Shown: positions 1 through 7,133 of the stretch, one piece after another | Position numbering within the stretch: the first letter of the stretch is position 1 | Layout of the letters: every line of letters starts with the position of its first letter | DNA from: Saccoglossus kowalevskii | Lineage: Eukaryota > Hemichordata > Enteropneusta > Harrimaniidae | DNA: 10,096 bases | NCBI RefSeq assembly: GCF_000003605.2 | Contig: NW_003116456.1 | Location: 322,867 to 332,962, forward strand | Direction of reading: 5' to 3' | Made by a program: the position numbers and the translations under genes | The notes under the pieces: generated by a model | Seen by the model: the letters and a program-made list of their open reading frames with translations, nothing else | Told to the model about the DNA's origin: nothing | The model's database searches: none

Positions 1-420
1 GCTATATATGGAAACATTCAGCAGGCAATGTATTAACTACAAATCTGTACACATTTTATTCACAATGTAAAACACCTTAGGTTGTCACTGACAGGGGTTT
101 TCTAGAAAAAATGAACAAGAGGGAGCACACACAGGCGAAGGAGCGAAGTGACCAAGCAGGGGTATTTGTGTGGAAGGGCGGAACACCATTTCGGAAGGTT
201 TTGCACCGTTGAAATATTTTTGGAGTAATTTTAGTGTATTTACTGTCCAGACACATTGTCAGCTGGTGTTGCTTGGAAGTTTTTACTGAGAAAAATATAT
301 TTGAGAAACATTTCATGTTGTGTGGCAGCACGGAAGTGCGCGGCTTAAGAAATATATTTATGACTTGATAGTTCAATCGACAACTCGGTAAGAGGGCGCC
401 AGCCGAGAGTATCAGGGCAC
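1..420. other. Non-coding, mildly GC-richer stretch
   Basis: No gene is recognised here. The stretch is less AT-rich than what follows, especially at 110-190 and 325-420. An open frame of 99 codons on the minus strand (77-376) matches no family I know and has no repeat, domain or clear splice context, so I treat it as chance. An ETS-like core (ACGGAAGTGCG, 330-340) and a CTCF-like motif (386-401) lie in the GC-richer end. A splice-donor-like GTAAGA at 388-393 overlaps the CTCF-like motif. It could be a promoter-proximal or first-exon fragment of a neighbouring gene, but the sequence does not decide this. Confidence 0.4.
386..401 (+). promoter_or_regulatory. CTCF-like motif 1
   Basis: The 16-mer CGGTAAGAGGGCGCCA agrees with the bilaterian CTCF core consensus (CCASYAGRGGGCRSYA) at 12 of 16 positions, including the whole AGRGGGCRSYA half. 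CTCF is a zinc-finger architectural protein found across bilaterians, molluscs included. The 5' half of the motif is poor. A 5-bp inverted repeat (CTCGG 384-388, CCGAG 403-407) surrounds it. Binding is inferred from motif resemblance only. Confidence 0.25.
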
Positions 421-1640
421 TGCACCCCTGCTCCCCTGTTTAGAAAAGTTCCCTGACCTGATTATAGCCAGTTACTGCTGTTCTGATATTTTTTCATATA
501 ATACTGTGTATTACATGTAGTTTATTTTAGCTGATTATTTTTTTTTTATTAAATGTAAATATTTTCACTAATTTGTCCATATAAACTAGATTTAATTTTT
601 GTTGGGTTACTTCTTTGGCGAAAATAAATTGTGAACACGAGTGAATTGCTTAGCTTAATTTTAAAATGGTTACTGGTACATGTACATATCTAAATTGTGT
701 ATTGAGTAATCAACCTAAAAATGTCTCGTATTAGTAACATAGGTAATTACTACAAAAAATAAGTTTAAAACTATAAGTTTTTATGAAAATGCAAAGCAAA
801 TTGGTAGCCAGCTTGGAAATTCTGCCTGGACTGTACTATAAGCAATAGTAGATTAATCTGCAGATAATGCTCATATCCAGGCATCAGGCTGTGTAACCAT
901 GGTAATTTTTTTAATAATCAGATGTGTGTACATGTAGTATTTAATAATGATAGACAGTTCAAGTGTGAACTGGTAAATATTTACTGCCTGAACACTGGAT
1001 TTTTTGAGTCTTAGTAAATAGAATATTTGAGGACAGGAAAGCCAGGATAAGGAATTATTTGATATACACCATAATTTAATTTGTAATAATTCATCCTAAG
1101 ACTTTTAGTAAATTTTGATAAAATAAATCTCAATTTATTACTGGTAGAAGGAGCATGATAAAATATTTTTGGTTGGAGATTGAGGATAAAATTTTAGAAA
1201 AGTCACTATTGAGTGAGCTAAGCCTGAATTTATCACTGAGGTAACATTTTGTGTTTTTTCTCCTGTAAACAGTTGAATTATTTCCCTTGCTGAGAATTTT
1301 CATGATAAGTTGATGATGTTTGTGAACAAAAAAATTGTGAAATATACCCAAATTTTCACTCAAAATTAATAACTAAATATATTAAGAGTCTAGAAAGTCG
1401 GCTGTAGTCAAGCAAGTATCAACTATGATTTTGAATCCATATTTTTATACGTATATGTATATAGAAGTGTTAACCATGTTAGAATGAGTCATTTAAGTGG
1501 AAAATTATCTTAATGGTTAAGACACTCAATGATAACGACCTTTGTTGCACTAGTCAGTGAGCACTCCAGGGTGTTGATGTTTATGTATCTATTCCCAGTG
1601 GAATTGAAAATTGATGTCATTCATATTGATATACCCAGTA
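421..1640. other. AT-rich spacer, no gene seen
   Basis: This is A+T-rich sequence with frequent stops in all six frames and many T- and A-runs, such as the T tract at 538-547. Three TACATGTA octamers lie at 512-519, 677-684 and 929-936. A GGCGAAAATAAA string near 617-628 resembles the subterminal motif of the MITE-like family found elsewhere in the window, but it has no partner end, so I do not call it a copy. The 77-codon minus-strand frame at 1130-1363 has low-complexity, AT-driven composition and is not supported as a gene. Confidence 0.6.
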
Positions 1641-1649
1641 GTTTTGGAA

Positions 1650-1684
1650 CCCCCCCCCCCACCCCTCCAATCCCAACCCTACCC
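1650..1684 (-). repeat. C-rich tract, potential G-quadruplex on minus strand
   Basis: A run of 11 C (1650-1660) is followed at short intervals by CCCC (1662-1665), CCC (1672-1674), CCC (1677-1679) and CCC (1682-1684). The minus strand therefore carries at least four G-tracts of three or more with short loops, which fits the usual pattern for an intramolecular G-quadruplex, with an i-motif possible on the plus strand. It is an isolated GC island in AT-rich sequence. The C run is also a likely site of length polymorphism and sequencing error. Confidence 0.6.
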
Positions 1685-1999
1685 GGCTGGTCCCTTGTTA
1701 ATATTTAGAATTTCTGATTAATTAACAGCAGGGTTTTACTCTAAGCAAATTTTACTATAAGAAATGCTGGGATACATTTGTATCATCTCAAAAATCATTT
1801 TGAATTTGGTGTCTTGGATTACAAAATGAAGGAAATGCAAAAGAATGTTTCTCAGAATGTCAAATTTTACAGAAGATCCCGGACACTTCATGAAGAAAAT
1901 TTAGCAAACACAAGGCTGAGAGATTAGCCGATATTTCCCTGGATAATGAACAGTTTACTTGGCTATTCATTGATATAACTCTTATCAAAGTCAAAATCC
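1685..1999. other. AT-rich spacer, no gene seen
   Basis: I see no open frame, repeat or RNA-like structure that stands out here. Short segments such as 1860-1930 are less AT-rich but contain stops in all frames. Confidence 0.55.
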
Positions 2000-2047
2000 C
2001 TTTAATCAAAGACACTAGAAATCTTTTTCTAGTGTCTTTGCTTTAAT
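2000..2047. repeat. Perfect 15-bp hairpin between 7-bp direct repeats
   Basis: Arms at 2007-2021 (CAAAGACACTAGAAA) and 2026-2040 are exact reverse complements, separated by a 4-base loop (TCTT, 2022-2025). The heptamer CTTTAAT immediately abuts both sides (2000-2006 and 2041-2047). An inverted repeat bounded directly by direct repeats is the form left by insertion of a very small palindromic element, or by a template-switch replication event. The stem is too short for a typical microRNA precursor, and no terminator role applies in this eukaryotic context. It ends 22 bases before the first MITE-like copy. Confidence 0.75.
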
Positions 2048-2068
2048 ATACCTCTGCTTTATTTTACA

Positions 2069-2203
2069 TACTGTAGAATACTTTATTTTCGCTGAAAGGA
2101 TGATTCCATGAAAATAAAATCCAGCGAATATACTTTTTTTTGTAACTCAATAAGCCTTTTCAGTGAAAATTAAATTCCAGCGAAAATAAAGTATTCCACA
2201 GTA
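2069..2203 (+). mobile_element. MITE-like element, copy 1
   Basis: This 135-bp non-autonomous DNA transposon-like element has termini of about 26 bp that are inverted repeats differing at one position. It begins TACTGTAGAATACTT (2069) and ends in the matching complement closing with CCACAGTA (2203). The outer TA at each end may be a TA target-site duplication, as in Tc1/mariner-type elements. The interior repeats the subterminal motif CAGCGAA or its complement several times. There is no coding capacity. Compared with copy 2 it lacks an 18-bp duplicated block near its left end and about 50-60 bp of the interior, so it is a deletion derivative. Mobilisation would need a transposase supplied from elsewhere, which is inferred from MITE biology. 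Confidence 0.8.
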
Positions 2204-3566
2204 TTTTCCCTAAATTGTATAAAAACACATGGAAATTTGACAATTGATGTACCAAAATATCAGTGGAAAACATTCTGTCATTCAAAGGTATAATGAGCAC
2301 CGGTAGCTATACGTGCACTGTATGTACGAGATATCATCACTACATCCAATAGTCTTCCTTCTTCATGTAGGTCTGAGTAATAGCAAATATCATGAATCAT
2401 CTTTACGAAAAAAGCATTAGTGTTCGTATACATTATCTCATTTCCTATCTTAACGTGGAATACATTAACTGAAAGTGAAAGATTTTAGATTAAAACATGT
2501 TGTAGGTAAAATTATATCACATAGAATATGGTATTTTTCATTCTTGCATGTTTTGTGAATGGCGTGAGCCAAATGTCTATAGCGAAAAACAAATGATTTC
2601 ATTTTGATCTTCTTTATTTTGTAGCTCAAAGTCGAAAGGCCAATCTTTGACAGGGAAATATTGCGTTTGAATACATGTACCCTTACTTGGTACTCACCAA
2701 AATTAACCATCATCAAATATATATGGCACGTTATTAGGCGTTAAAATACCCCAACAATTCTTGTGCGTTTATCAAATCCCAAATGACGTTTTGACACCAC
2801 TACAAGGATATGACCTTTTTGTCTTGATTTTACATTTGATTTCACGCATAATGTGGGATCTACCAGAGAACAGAATATGGTGCATTGCATGAAAAAGTGC
2901 TTTGCTTTTTCTCTCAAAATGGCTGCTTGAGGGCAGTATAACACCTCATGGATGTGGGATTTTCATTCTTCATCTGTGTTCTTACTCACCTGTAGAAGTA
3001 CGCAATAAACAACTTTATATACAGAAAATTAAATACATGAATGTCACTGTAGATTTTAACTTTTATTTATTTATTTAGTTATTTAGGTGTGACCGTTGAA
3101 ACTTGAAAACAAAAACATCCAAATATATTGGAGATTTTTCTGCAATGAAGGGCGTGTGTTTTTTATTCAAGCCGTAGGGGAAGAAATGTCTGATGTCTGT
3201 TGCTTGTTTCCATTCACATACCTAAAAAAGGCGTGTGGTCCATTTGTTTGTGTATGTTTAGTAATTTATTAAAATTTAAGGAGATTTCTTTGTTTAAACA
3301 AGTAAAAATGCAAGCTACCTGTATGAACAGGGCCTGATTTTTAAATGGATATGAATTTATTTTCTATGATGGTCATAGTGGATTACTTCAACTGTTGAAC
3401 CTCAAAGTCAACTATTTTCTAGATTTTGTCAACGTTTACAATAAAATGATACAATAAAACGTGCAAAAATTTGCATCAAAATATTGAATGTAGAAATTGA
3501 GGCTAACCCATATTGTACTTACCATACCCCGTTATAAATTGAATGTAGTTATTTAGTATAGGTTTT
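2204..3566. other. AT-rich spacer, no gene seen
   Basis: This is a long AT-rich stretch with no supported gene. Two minus-strand frames (83 codons at 2465-2716, 67 codons at 2741-2944) match no family I recognise and lack splice or repeat support. A TTTA-type microsatellite lies at 3061-3086. One TACATGTA octamer is at 2672-2679, and a CTCF-like motif at 2923-2938 is listed separately. Confidence 0.55.
2923..2938 (+). promoter_or_regulatory. CTCF-like motif 2
   Basis: CTGCTTGAGGGCAGTA agrees with the CTCF core consensus at 13 of 16 positions. Its last 12 bases, continuing into the next TA, are identical to motif 3 at 5167-5182: both sites contain TTGAGGGCAGTATA, followed within a base or two by CACC. 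A shared 14-mer in otherwise unrelated flanks suggests a conserved binding site or an old repeat fragment. Binding is inferred from motif resemblance only. Confidence 0.3.
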
Positions 3567-3578
3567 TACTTTGCACTC

Positions 3579-3618
3579 GCTATATATACAGCTATATACC
3601 GATATATATGTATATATG
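3579..3618. repeat. TA-rich alternating tract
   Basis: Runs of alternating TA/AT (TATATATA, CTATATAC, ATATATATGTATATAT) form overlapping short palindromes. This is simple-sequence DNA. It could resemble a TATA element, but no initiator, open frame or transcript start signal is visible downstream. Confidence 0.6.
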
Positions 3619-3840
3619 GGCATCTTCACAGATTGATTGATTTTCAAACCTCAAGTTGATTTTATGTAAAATTAAAGATTTTTGGTTTCACAGGGAATCT
3701 GTGTTTAGGAGCATGTCTGAATATCTTGGGGCATATTAAAATGAACCTAATAATTCATTCTTAAGTATTTAAATAACAATTATTCATATTTCTGTGTAGT
3801 TCTTTTTATTCTTCAACATTTTTAAAAAGTCATTTTACCA
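3619..3840. other. AT-rich spacer
   Basis: No gene, repeat or structured element is evident beyond general AT richness. ATTATTCA-type strings near 3779-3786 lead into the TAATTA cluster that follows. Confidence 0.5.
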
Positions 3841-3866
3841 CTTTATAGCCTAAACAAATTTAATAG

Positions 3867-3990
3867 TAATTATATGAACTATAATTAAATGTTTAATCAT
3901 TATGGCAAGCCCAATGGCATTAATTATTGAGGCATGTAATTAATACTGTTCATCTGGTTACATGCCGTTGCTACCCATTTAATTTAATTG
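3867..3990. promoter_or_regulatory. Cluster of TAATTA homeodomain-type sites
   Basis: TAATTA occurs at 3867-3872, 3882-3887, 3921-3926 and 3937-3942, with TTAATTG at 3984-3990. Four exact hexamers within 76 bases is well above what the local base composition predicts (about 0.1). TAATTA is the core site of many Antennapedia- and paired-class homeodomain proteins. A 9-bp inverted repeat (GGCATGTAA at 3931-3939, TTACATGCC at 3958-3966) sits inside the cluster. E-box-like CACCTG follows near 4025. The arrangement resembles a developmental enhancer, but this is inference; only cross-species conservation would show it. Confidence 0.3.
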
Positions 3991-4116
3991 CTCATACTTG
4001 TGCCTATTGATAGCAAATGTTTTCACCTGCTGTGATCTCTTAAAATAATACATCATAATAAACGTTTCTTATTTTTTTTATGAATTTTATTTAAAATTAG
4101 TTCTTTTGTTAGATAT

Positions 4117-4341
4117 TTGCCTCTATCAACAGAAATATATGCAGTTGTCTGTCACTGTGCCATAGTTGTAAACCGGGGTACACAATGTATGTGTATACAC
4201 GTTGTATTGATTTCTGTGTCAATTTATTTCATGTGCATGTGGATTCTTGTATTTAACTCTTTGCTTATCCAAGGTGAGCTGCAGGCATGGATTGATGCTA
4301 TTCACAGACCCATTCATGTTATTGTTACAATCACAATGTAA
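4117..4341 (+). other. Weak exon candidate(s) with splice-like signals
   Basis: This is the only place where splice-like signals and an open frame coincide. A pyrimidine-rich run ending in an AAG at 4271-4273, with a TTTAAC branch-like string about 20 bases upstream, would open an exon at 4274 in the frame GELQAWIDAIHRPIHV, ending at a TAA (4339-4341). The ELQxWIxAI pattern resembles the C-terminal helix of pleckstrin homology domains, where a conserved Trp sits in that setting. Alternatively, the acceptor-like CAACAG (4127-4132) and donor-like AAG/GTGAGC (4274) would define a 141-bp exon at 4133-4273, coding for a hydrophobic, membrane-segment-like stretch. The two readings use the same junction and exclude each other. 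Neither has neighbouring exons in view and either could be chance. Confidence 0.15.
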
Positions 4342-4700
4342 AAATAATATTACAATATCCAAAAGAAAAACAGACATGCGTATGTACACTTATTGAATTT
4401 TAGTGTGAAATGACTGAATATGAGGTACCCTAGATGTTGCCTTTCACGAGTTTTCATATTAGAACATTTCCTTAAATTGCCTATCGAGGGCACTTGTTCA
4501 TAATTCTGTGGAACATTAACAAAAATTTTAATGTTTCTTTCTTGTAATATAGAACTGTTTTAATTCATATATTAATTAATAAAGAACATATTGGGTAAAA
4601 TTTTGGGGTATTTAAACTAAGCATATGCAGTACCAAGACAAATGGAAAGTAAATTTTTTGATGAACAAGAAATCATTTTCCTGCATGTCCTAATCATAAA
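4342..4700. other. AT-rich spacer, no gene seen
   Basis: There is no supported gene. AATAAA at 4578-4583 could serve as a polyadenylation signal if the weak exon upstream were terminal, but this hexamer is common in AT-rich DNA. The short minus-strand frame at 4617-4817 is hydrophobic and AT-driven, and I do not call it a gene. Confidence 0.5.
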
Positions 4701-4708
4701 TATACACC

Positions 4709-4740
4709 ATATCACATGACATATCACGTGACATGTCACC
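4709..4740. promoter_or_regulatory. Palindromic E-box block (TCACGTGAC) in a 12-bp tandem repeat
   Basis: Two 12-bp units, ATATCACATGAC (4709-4720) and ATATCACGTGAC (4721-4732), are followed by a partial third (ATGTCACC). The second unit contains TCACGTGAC (4724-4732), the form of E-box preferred by USF and MITF/TFE-type bHLH-zip factors. It lies at the centre of a 22-base near-palindrome (4717-4738) with TGACAT and ATGTCA arms and a single mismatched pair. The first unit carries CACATG, a weaker E-box. The structure is clear; a regulatory role is inferred. Confidence 0.4.
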
Positions 4741-5388
4741 ATTATTTTATTCATTTGGTAAAACAAACTTAAAGTAACACATATGACAAATATGAAAAAG
4801 TTGATGAAAGAGCACAAATTGCGTCATTCAATCTAAATTTCTATGATTGAGACGCAGAAAACAAATATTTTTATGTTTAAAATAATGGCATGACTGATTT
4901 GTGGATTTTTGGGCATTAAAAAATTACTGTTATTTCAATCCATTTTTTTCTGGTTCTCATCTTTTATTTCAAATATGTAATTTGTATTTCTTTTACCTAT
5001 CTGATCGAATGTTAAAAAAATTAAATTCTAATCAACTTTAAATGATCAAAGTATAAGTTTTCCGTGCCTATCTGTGTGTTTGTGATTCTGTAATGGCAAT
5101 TTTTAAGTAAATACCCTTGTTGACCTTCTCAGCCACAATTCAGCATGTTTTAATTGCTGGTAACATCACGTTGAGGGCAGTATACACCAAACCATCCTGC
5201 TAACAGGAATTCCCAAGGGGAGGTGAATAAATATTAGAATAGCTAATCATAAGCTGATAAGATCCCAGACATAAAATTTAATCAATTTCCCTTTCTTTAT
5301 TAGCACCTTGTGAATTCAGTAATTAAAATTAAGTATAATTAAGTATACTACCTAAGAGAGATGATGATGATTTACTCAAAATGCTATA
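4741..5388. other. AT-rich spacer, no gene seen
   Basis: No gene is supported. A CTCF-like motif lies at 5167-5182 (listed separately). A 10-bp tandem pair (ATTAAGTATA) lies at 5328-5347, and a TACATGTA octamer begins at the right end (5389-5396). Confidence 0.55.
5167..5182 (+). promoter_or_regulatory. CTCF-like motif 3
   Basis: CACGTTGAGGGCAGTA agrees with the CTCF core consensus at 13 of 16 positions and shares the 14-mer TTGAGGGCAGTATA with motif 2. All three CTCF-like motifs in the window lie on the same strand, at roughly 2.2- to 2.5-kb intervals. Binding is inferred from motif resemblance only. Confidence 0.3.
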
Positions 5389-5792
5389 TACATGTATATA
5401 TTTTTTAAATTATCCCTGGAATTGAGCCAGTTCAAGAACAGATGCTCCTCTTTGACACAGCACTCCCTACACAGCACCACCCCACCCCACCTCATCCCAT
5501 CACACCCATGTCTCATCTCATCCCATCCCACGTCTCAACCCATTCTATCCATGTTTTACCCCATCCAACCCATGTCTGTCCTCTATTTCACCAATGTCTC
5601 CTCTCTATTTTACCCATGTAACACTGCATCTTTCACACCATTCCACCCATGTCTCGCCCCATCTCGCCCATGCCTCACCCAATCCTATCCATGCCTCATC
5701 CCACCCATGGCTCAACCCATTCCACACTTGTGTTATCCCATCACAACCATGTCTCATCCCATCCATGGTTCACCCATTCCACCCATGTCTTG

Positions 5793-5818
5793 CCCCACCC
5801 CCACCCATGGCTCACCCC
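5793..5818 (-). other. Potential G-quadruplex site in minisatellite
   Basis: On the plus strand the C-runs are CCCC (5793-5796), CCCCC (5798-5802), CCC (5804-5806) and CCCC (5815-5818). The minus strand thus has four G-tracts with loops of 1, 1 and 8 bases. The folding prediction is by pattern only. Confidence 0.45.
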
Positions 5819-5876
5819 ATTCCACTCATGTCTTGTTCATCCCACTGATGTCTCACCCCATTCCACCCATGTCTTA

Positions 5877-5900
5877 CCCCACCCCACCCATGGCTCACCC
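5877..5900 (-). other. Second potential G-quadruplex site in minisatellite
   Basis: The C-runs CCCC (5877-5880), CCCC (5882-5885), CCC (5887-5889) and CCC (5898-5900) repeat the 1, 1, 8 loop arrangement of the site at 5793-5818. The two sites are 84 bp apart, in step with the higher-order repeat. Confidence 0.45.
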
Positions 5901-6079
5901 TATTCCACCCATGTCTCATCCCACCCTACCCAATGCCTCACCCCATCCTACCCATGCCTCACCCTCACCCTCACCCCATGGCTTACCCTATTCCACCATG
6001 TCTTACCCCACCGCCATGGCTCGTCCCATTCCAATTATGCCTTATCCCATTCTACCCATGTCTCATTCCCATCACACCT

Positions 6080-7098
6080 TAGGTACATTCTTAACTAAGT
6101 ATTTTATTTTACAAACAGCACATACTGCCTTTTGCTAAACATTAACATCACATGTTATATTTTACTCCATTATTTCACTGTTCATTGCATATTCTGGTCA
6201 CGGCCAACTTGATAATGATGATTGGTAAATTTTTTTTGATATTTTTCTTTATTTTGATATTATTTTCATTAAATAATAGGATAATGTCTGCATGGCTTGA
6301 CAAAAATTTAATGACAAAGGGCTTGTTGTTGACTTGTTTTTTCATCTGAATTGACTCCAATAGACTATACATTCCTGTGAACTCTAGCATTTTTCTCAAC
6401 AATTTGGTTGTGTGGGTTATCAGCTATATTTCCGTTCTAATTCCAAGGTGTCAATAATACAGAAATCAATCATGTAGAGTCAATAAATATGAAAATTAAT
6501 TATAATTACTCAAACTTTATTTTGGTAAATTACACAGTAATATGCATACGAACTGTCAGTGTTTGCACTGCTTATGTAGATTGCATCTTGTCTGCATTAA
6601 TAATATCTTGCTTGAGGGTTGACCTTGCAGTGAATTTGGAAAAAAGTGTGAATCATTTATTTATTCAGAACAGGCAGTTTCAAAGAAATTTATTCCATTT
6701 TATTATTTATTGTTCCATTTTATGATTTATAGAGGGAATATTGTCTGTTTATAAAAAATGAATCTGCTATGAAAATCATTTTCTAGAACTTGTAGAAGCC
6801 AATTAAATGATCTATGCAATATACATCTACTTTTGTATGCTATTTTTAATATTTTTCATTTCATGGTGAAGTTTCAGTCTGAATTTCAAAGTCATAAGCA
6901 TTTACTTATAATACATGTATTCATAAATGTATTAATAAAATACAGTCAGTTTTAATTGCAATGATTAACATATATACATTGAATATTCTGAGGACAACCA
7001 AGTTCAAGGCCTAATATTTCTGAGAAAAAAATGTTTTAACTTGATTGAAATTGTGAAGGACCTACATGTATTTGACTATTCTGAGTTAATGAATCAAG
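6080..7098. other. AT-rich spacer, no gene seen
   Basis: This is AT-rich sequence with no supported gene. Frames of 65-78 codons on either strand (6152-6349, 6175-6402, 6489-6725) are rich in Ile, Leu, Phe and Asn, as expected from translating AT-rich DNA, and match nothing I recognise. TACATGTA occurs at 6912-6919 and 7063-7070. Confidence 0.6.
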
Positions 7099-7133
7099 GA
7101 CTTGATGACATCATGACTTGATGACATCATGAC
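7099..7133. repeat. 16-bp tandem repeat with CRE-like core
   Basis: GACTTGATGACATCAT is present twice head to tail (7099-7114, 7115-7130), followed by a further GAC. Each unit contains TGACATCA, one substitution from the CREB/ATF site TGACGTCA, within a TGATGACATCA near-palindrome. It could be a small regulatory duplication or a slippage product. Confidence 0.6.

Larger units (their letters stand above)
5478..6079. repeat. Degenerate 21-bp minisatellite
   Basis: About 28 head-to-tail units run through this stretch. The consensus is CTCACCCCATT followed by CCACCCATGT, with unit ends varying between ATGT, ATGG and ATGC. Most units are 20-22 bp, but some are 14-18 or 24 bp or longer. A higher-order pattern is visible: a CTTRCCCCACCCC unit ending ATGG followed by a CTCACCC unit ending ATGT recurs 84 bp apart (from 5789 and from 5873). 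The plus strand is nearly free of G apart from the ATG of each unit. Stops are therefore rare, and long frames stay open in all three plus-strand frames, including one of 248 codons with MSHPIPP-like heptads. Unit-length changes that are not multiples of three move the repeat between frames, which argues against selection for a protein. Confidence 0.9.

Noticed and set aside
77-376. 99-codon minus-strand frame as a gene
   Set aside because: No recognisable family, domain or splice context. A single frame of this length is expected by chance in 10 kb.
322-388. tRNA gene or tRNA-derived SINE (TGGCAGCACGG as A box, AGTTCAATCGA as B box)
   Set aside because: The B box deviates from GGTTCRANNCC, no acceptor or anticodon stems pair, and no SINE tail follows.
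617-635. Fourth MITE-like copy (GGCGAAAATAAA)
   Set aside because: Only one short motif matches; no terminal TACTGT end or inverted partner is present.
2007-2040. MicroRNA precursor or transcription terminator
   Set aside because: A 15-bp stem is too short for a miRNA hairpin, and an intrinsic terminator has no place in this eukaryotic context.
2465-2944. Two adjacent minus-strand frames (83 and 67 codons) as exons of one gene
   Set aside because: No matching reading phase, family resemblance or strong splice sites between them.
5478-6079. CRISPR array
   Set aside because: Units are contiguous degenerate tandem repeats with no unique spacers, in eukaryotic-type DNA.
5392-6138. 248-codon plus-strand frame with Pro/Ser/His-rich heptads as a real protein
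   Set aside because: It is open because the minisatellite strand is nearly free of G. Unit-length changes move the repeat between frames, all three frames are open, and the leader and tail are ordinary AT-rich translation.
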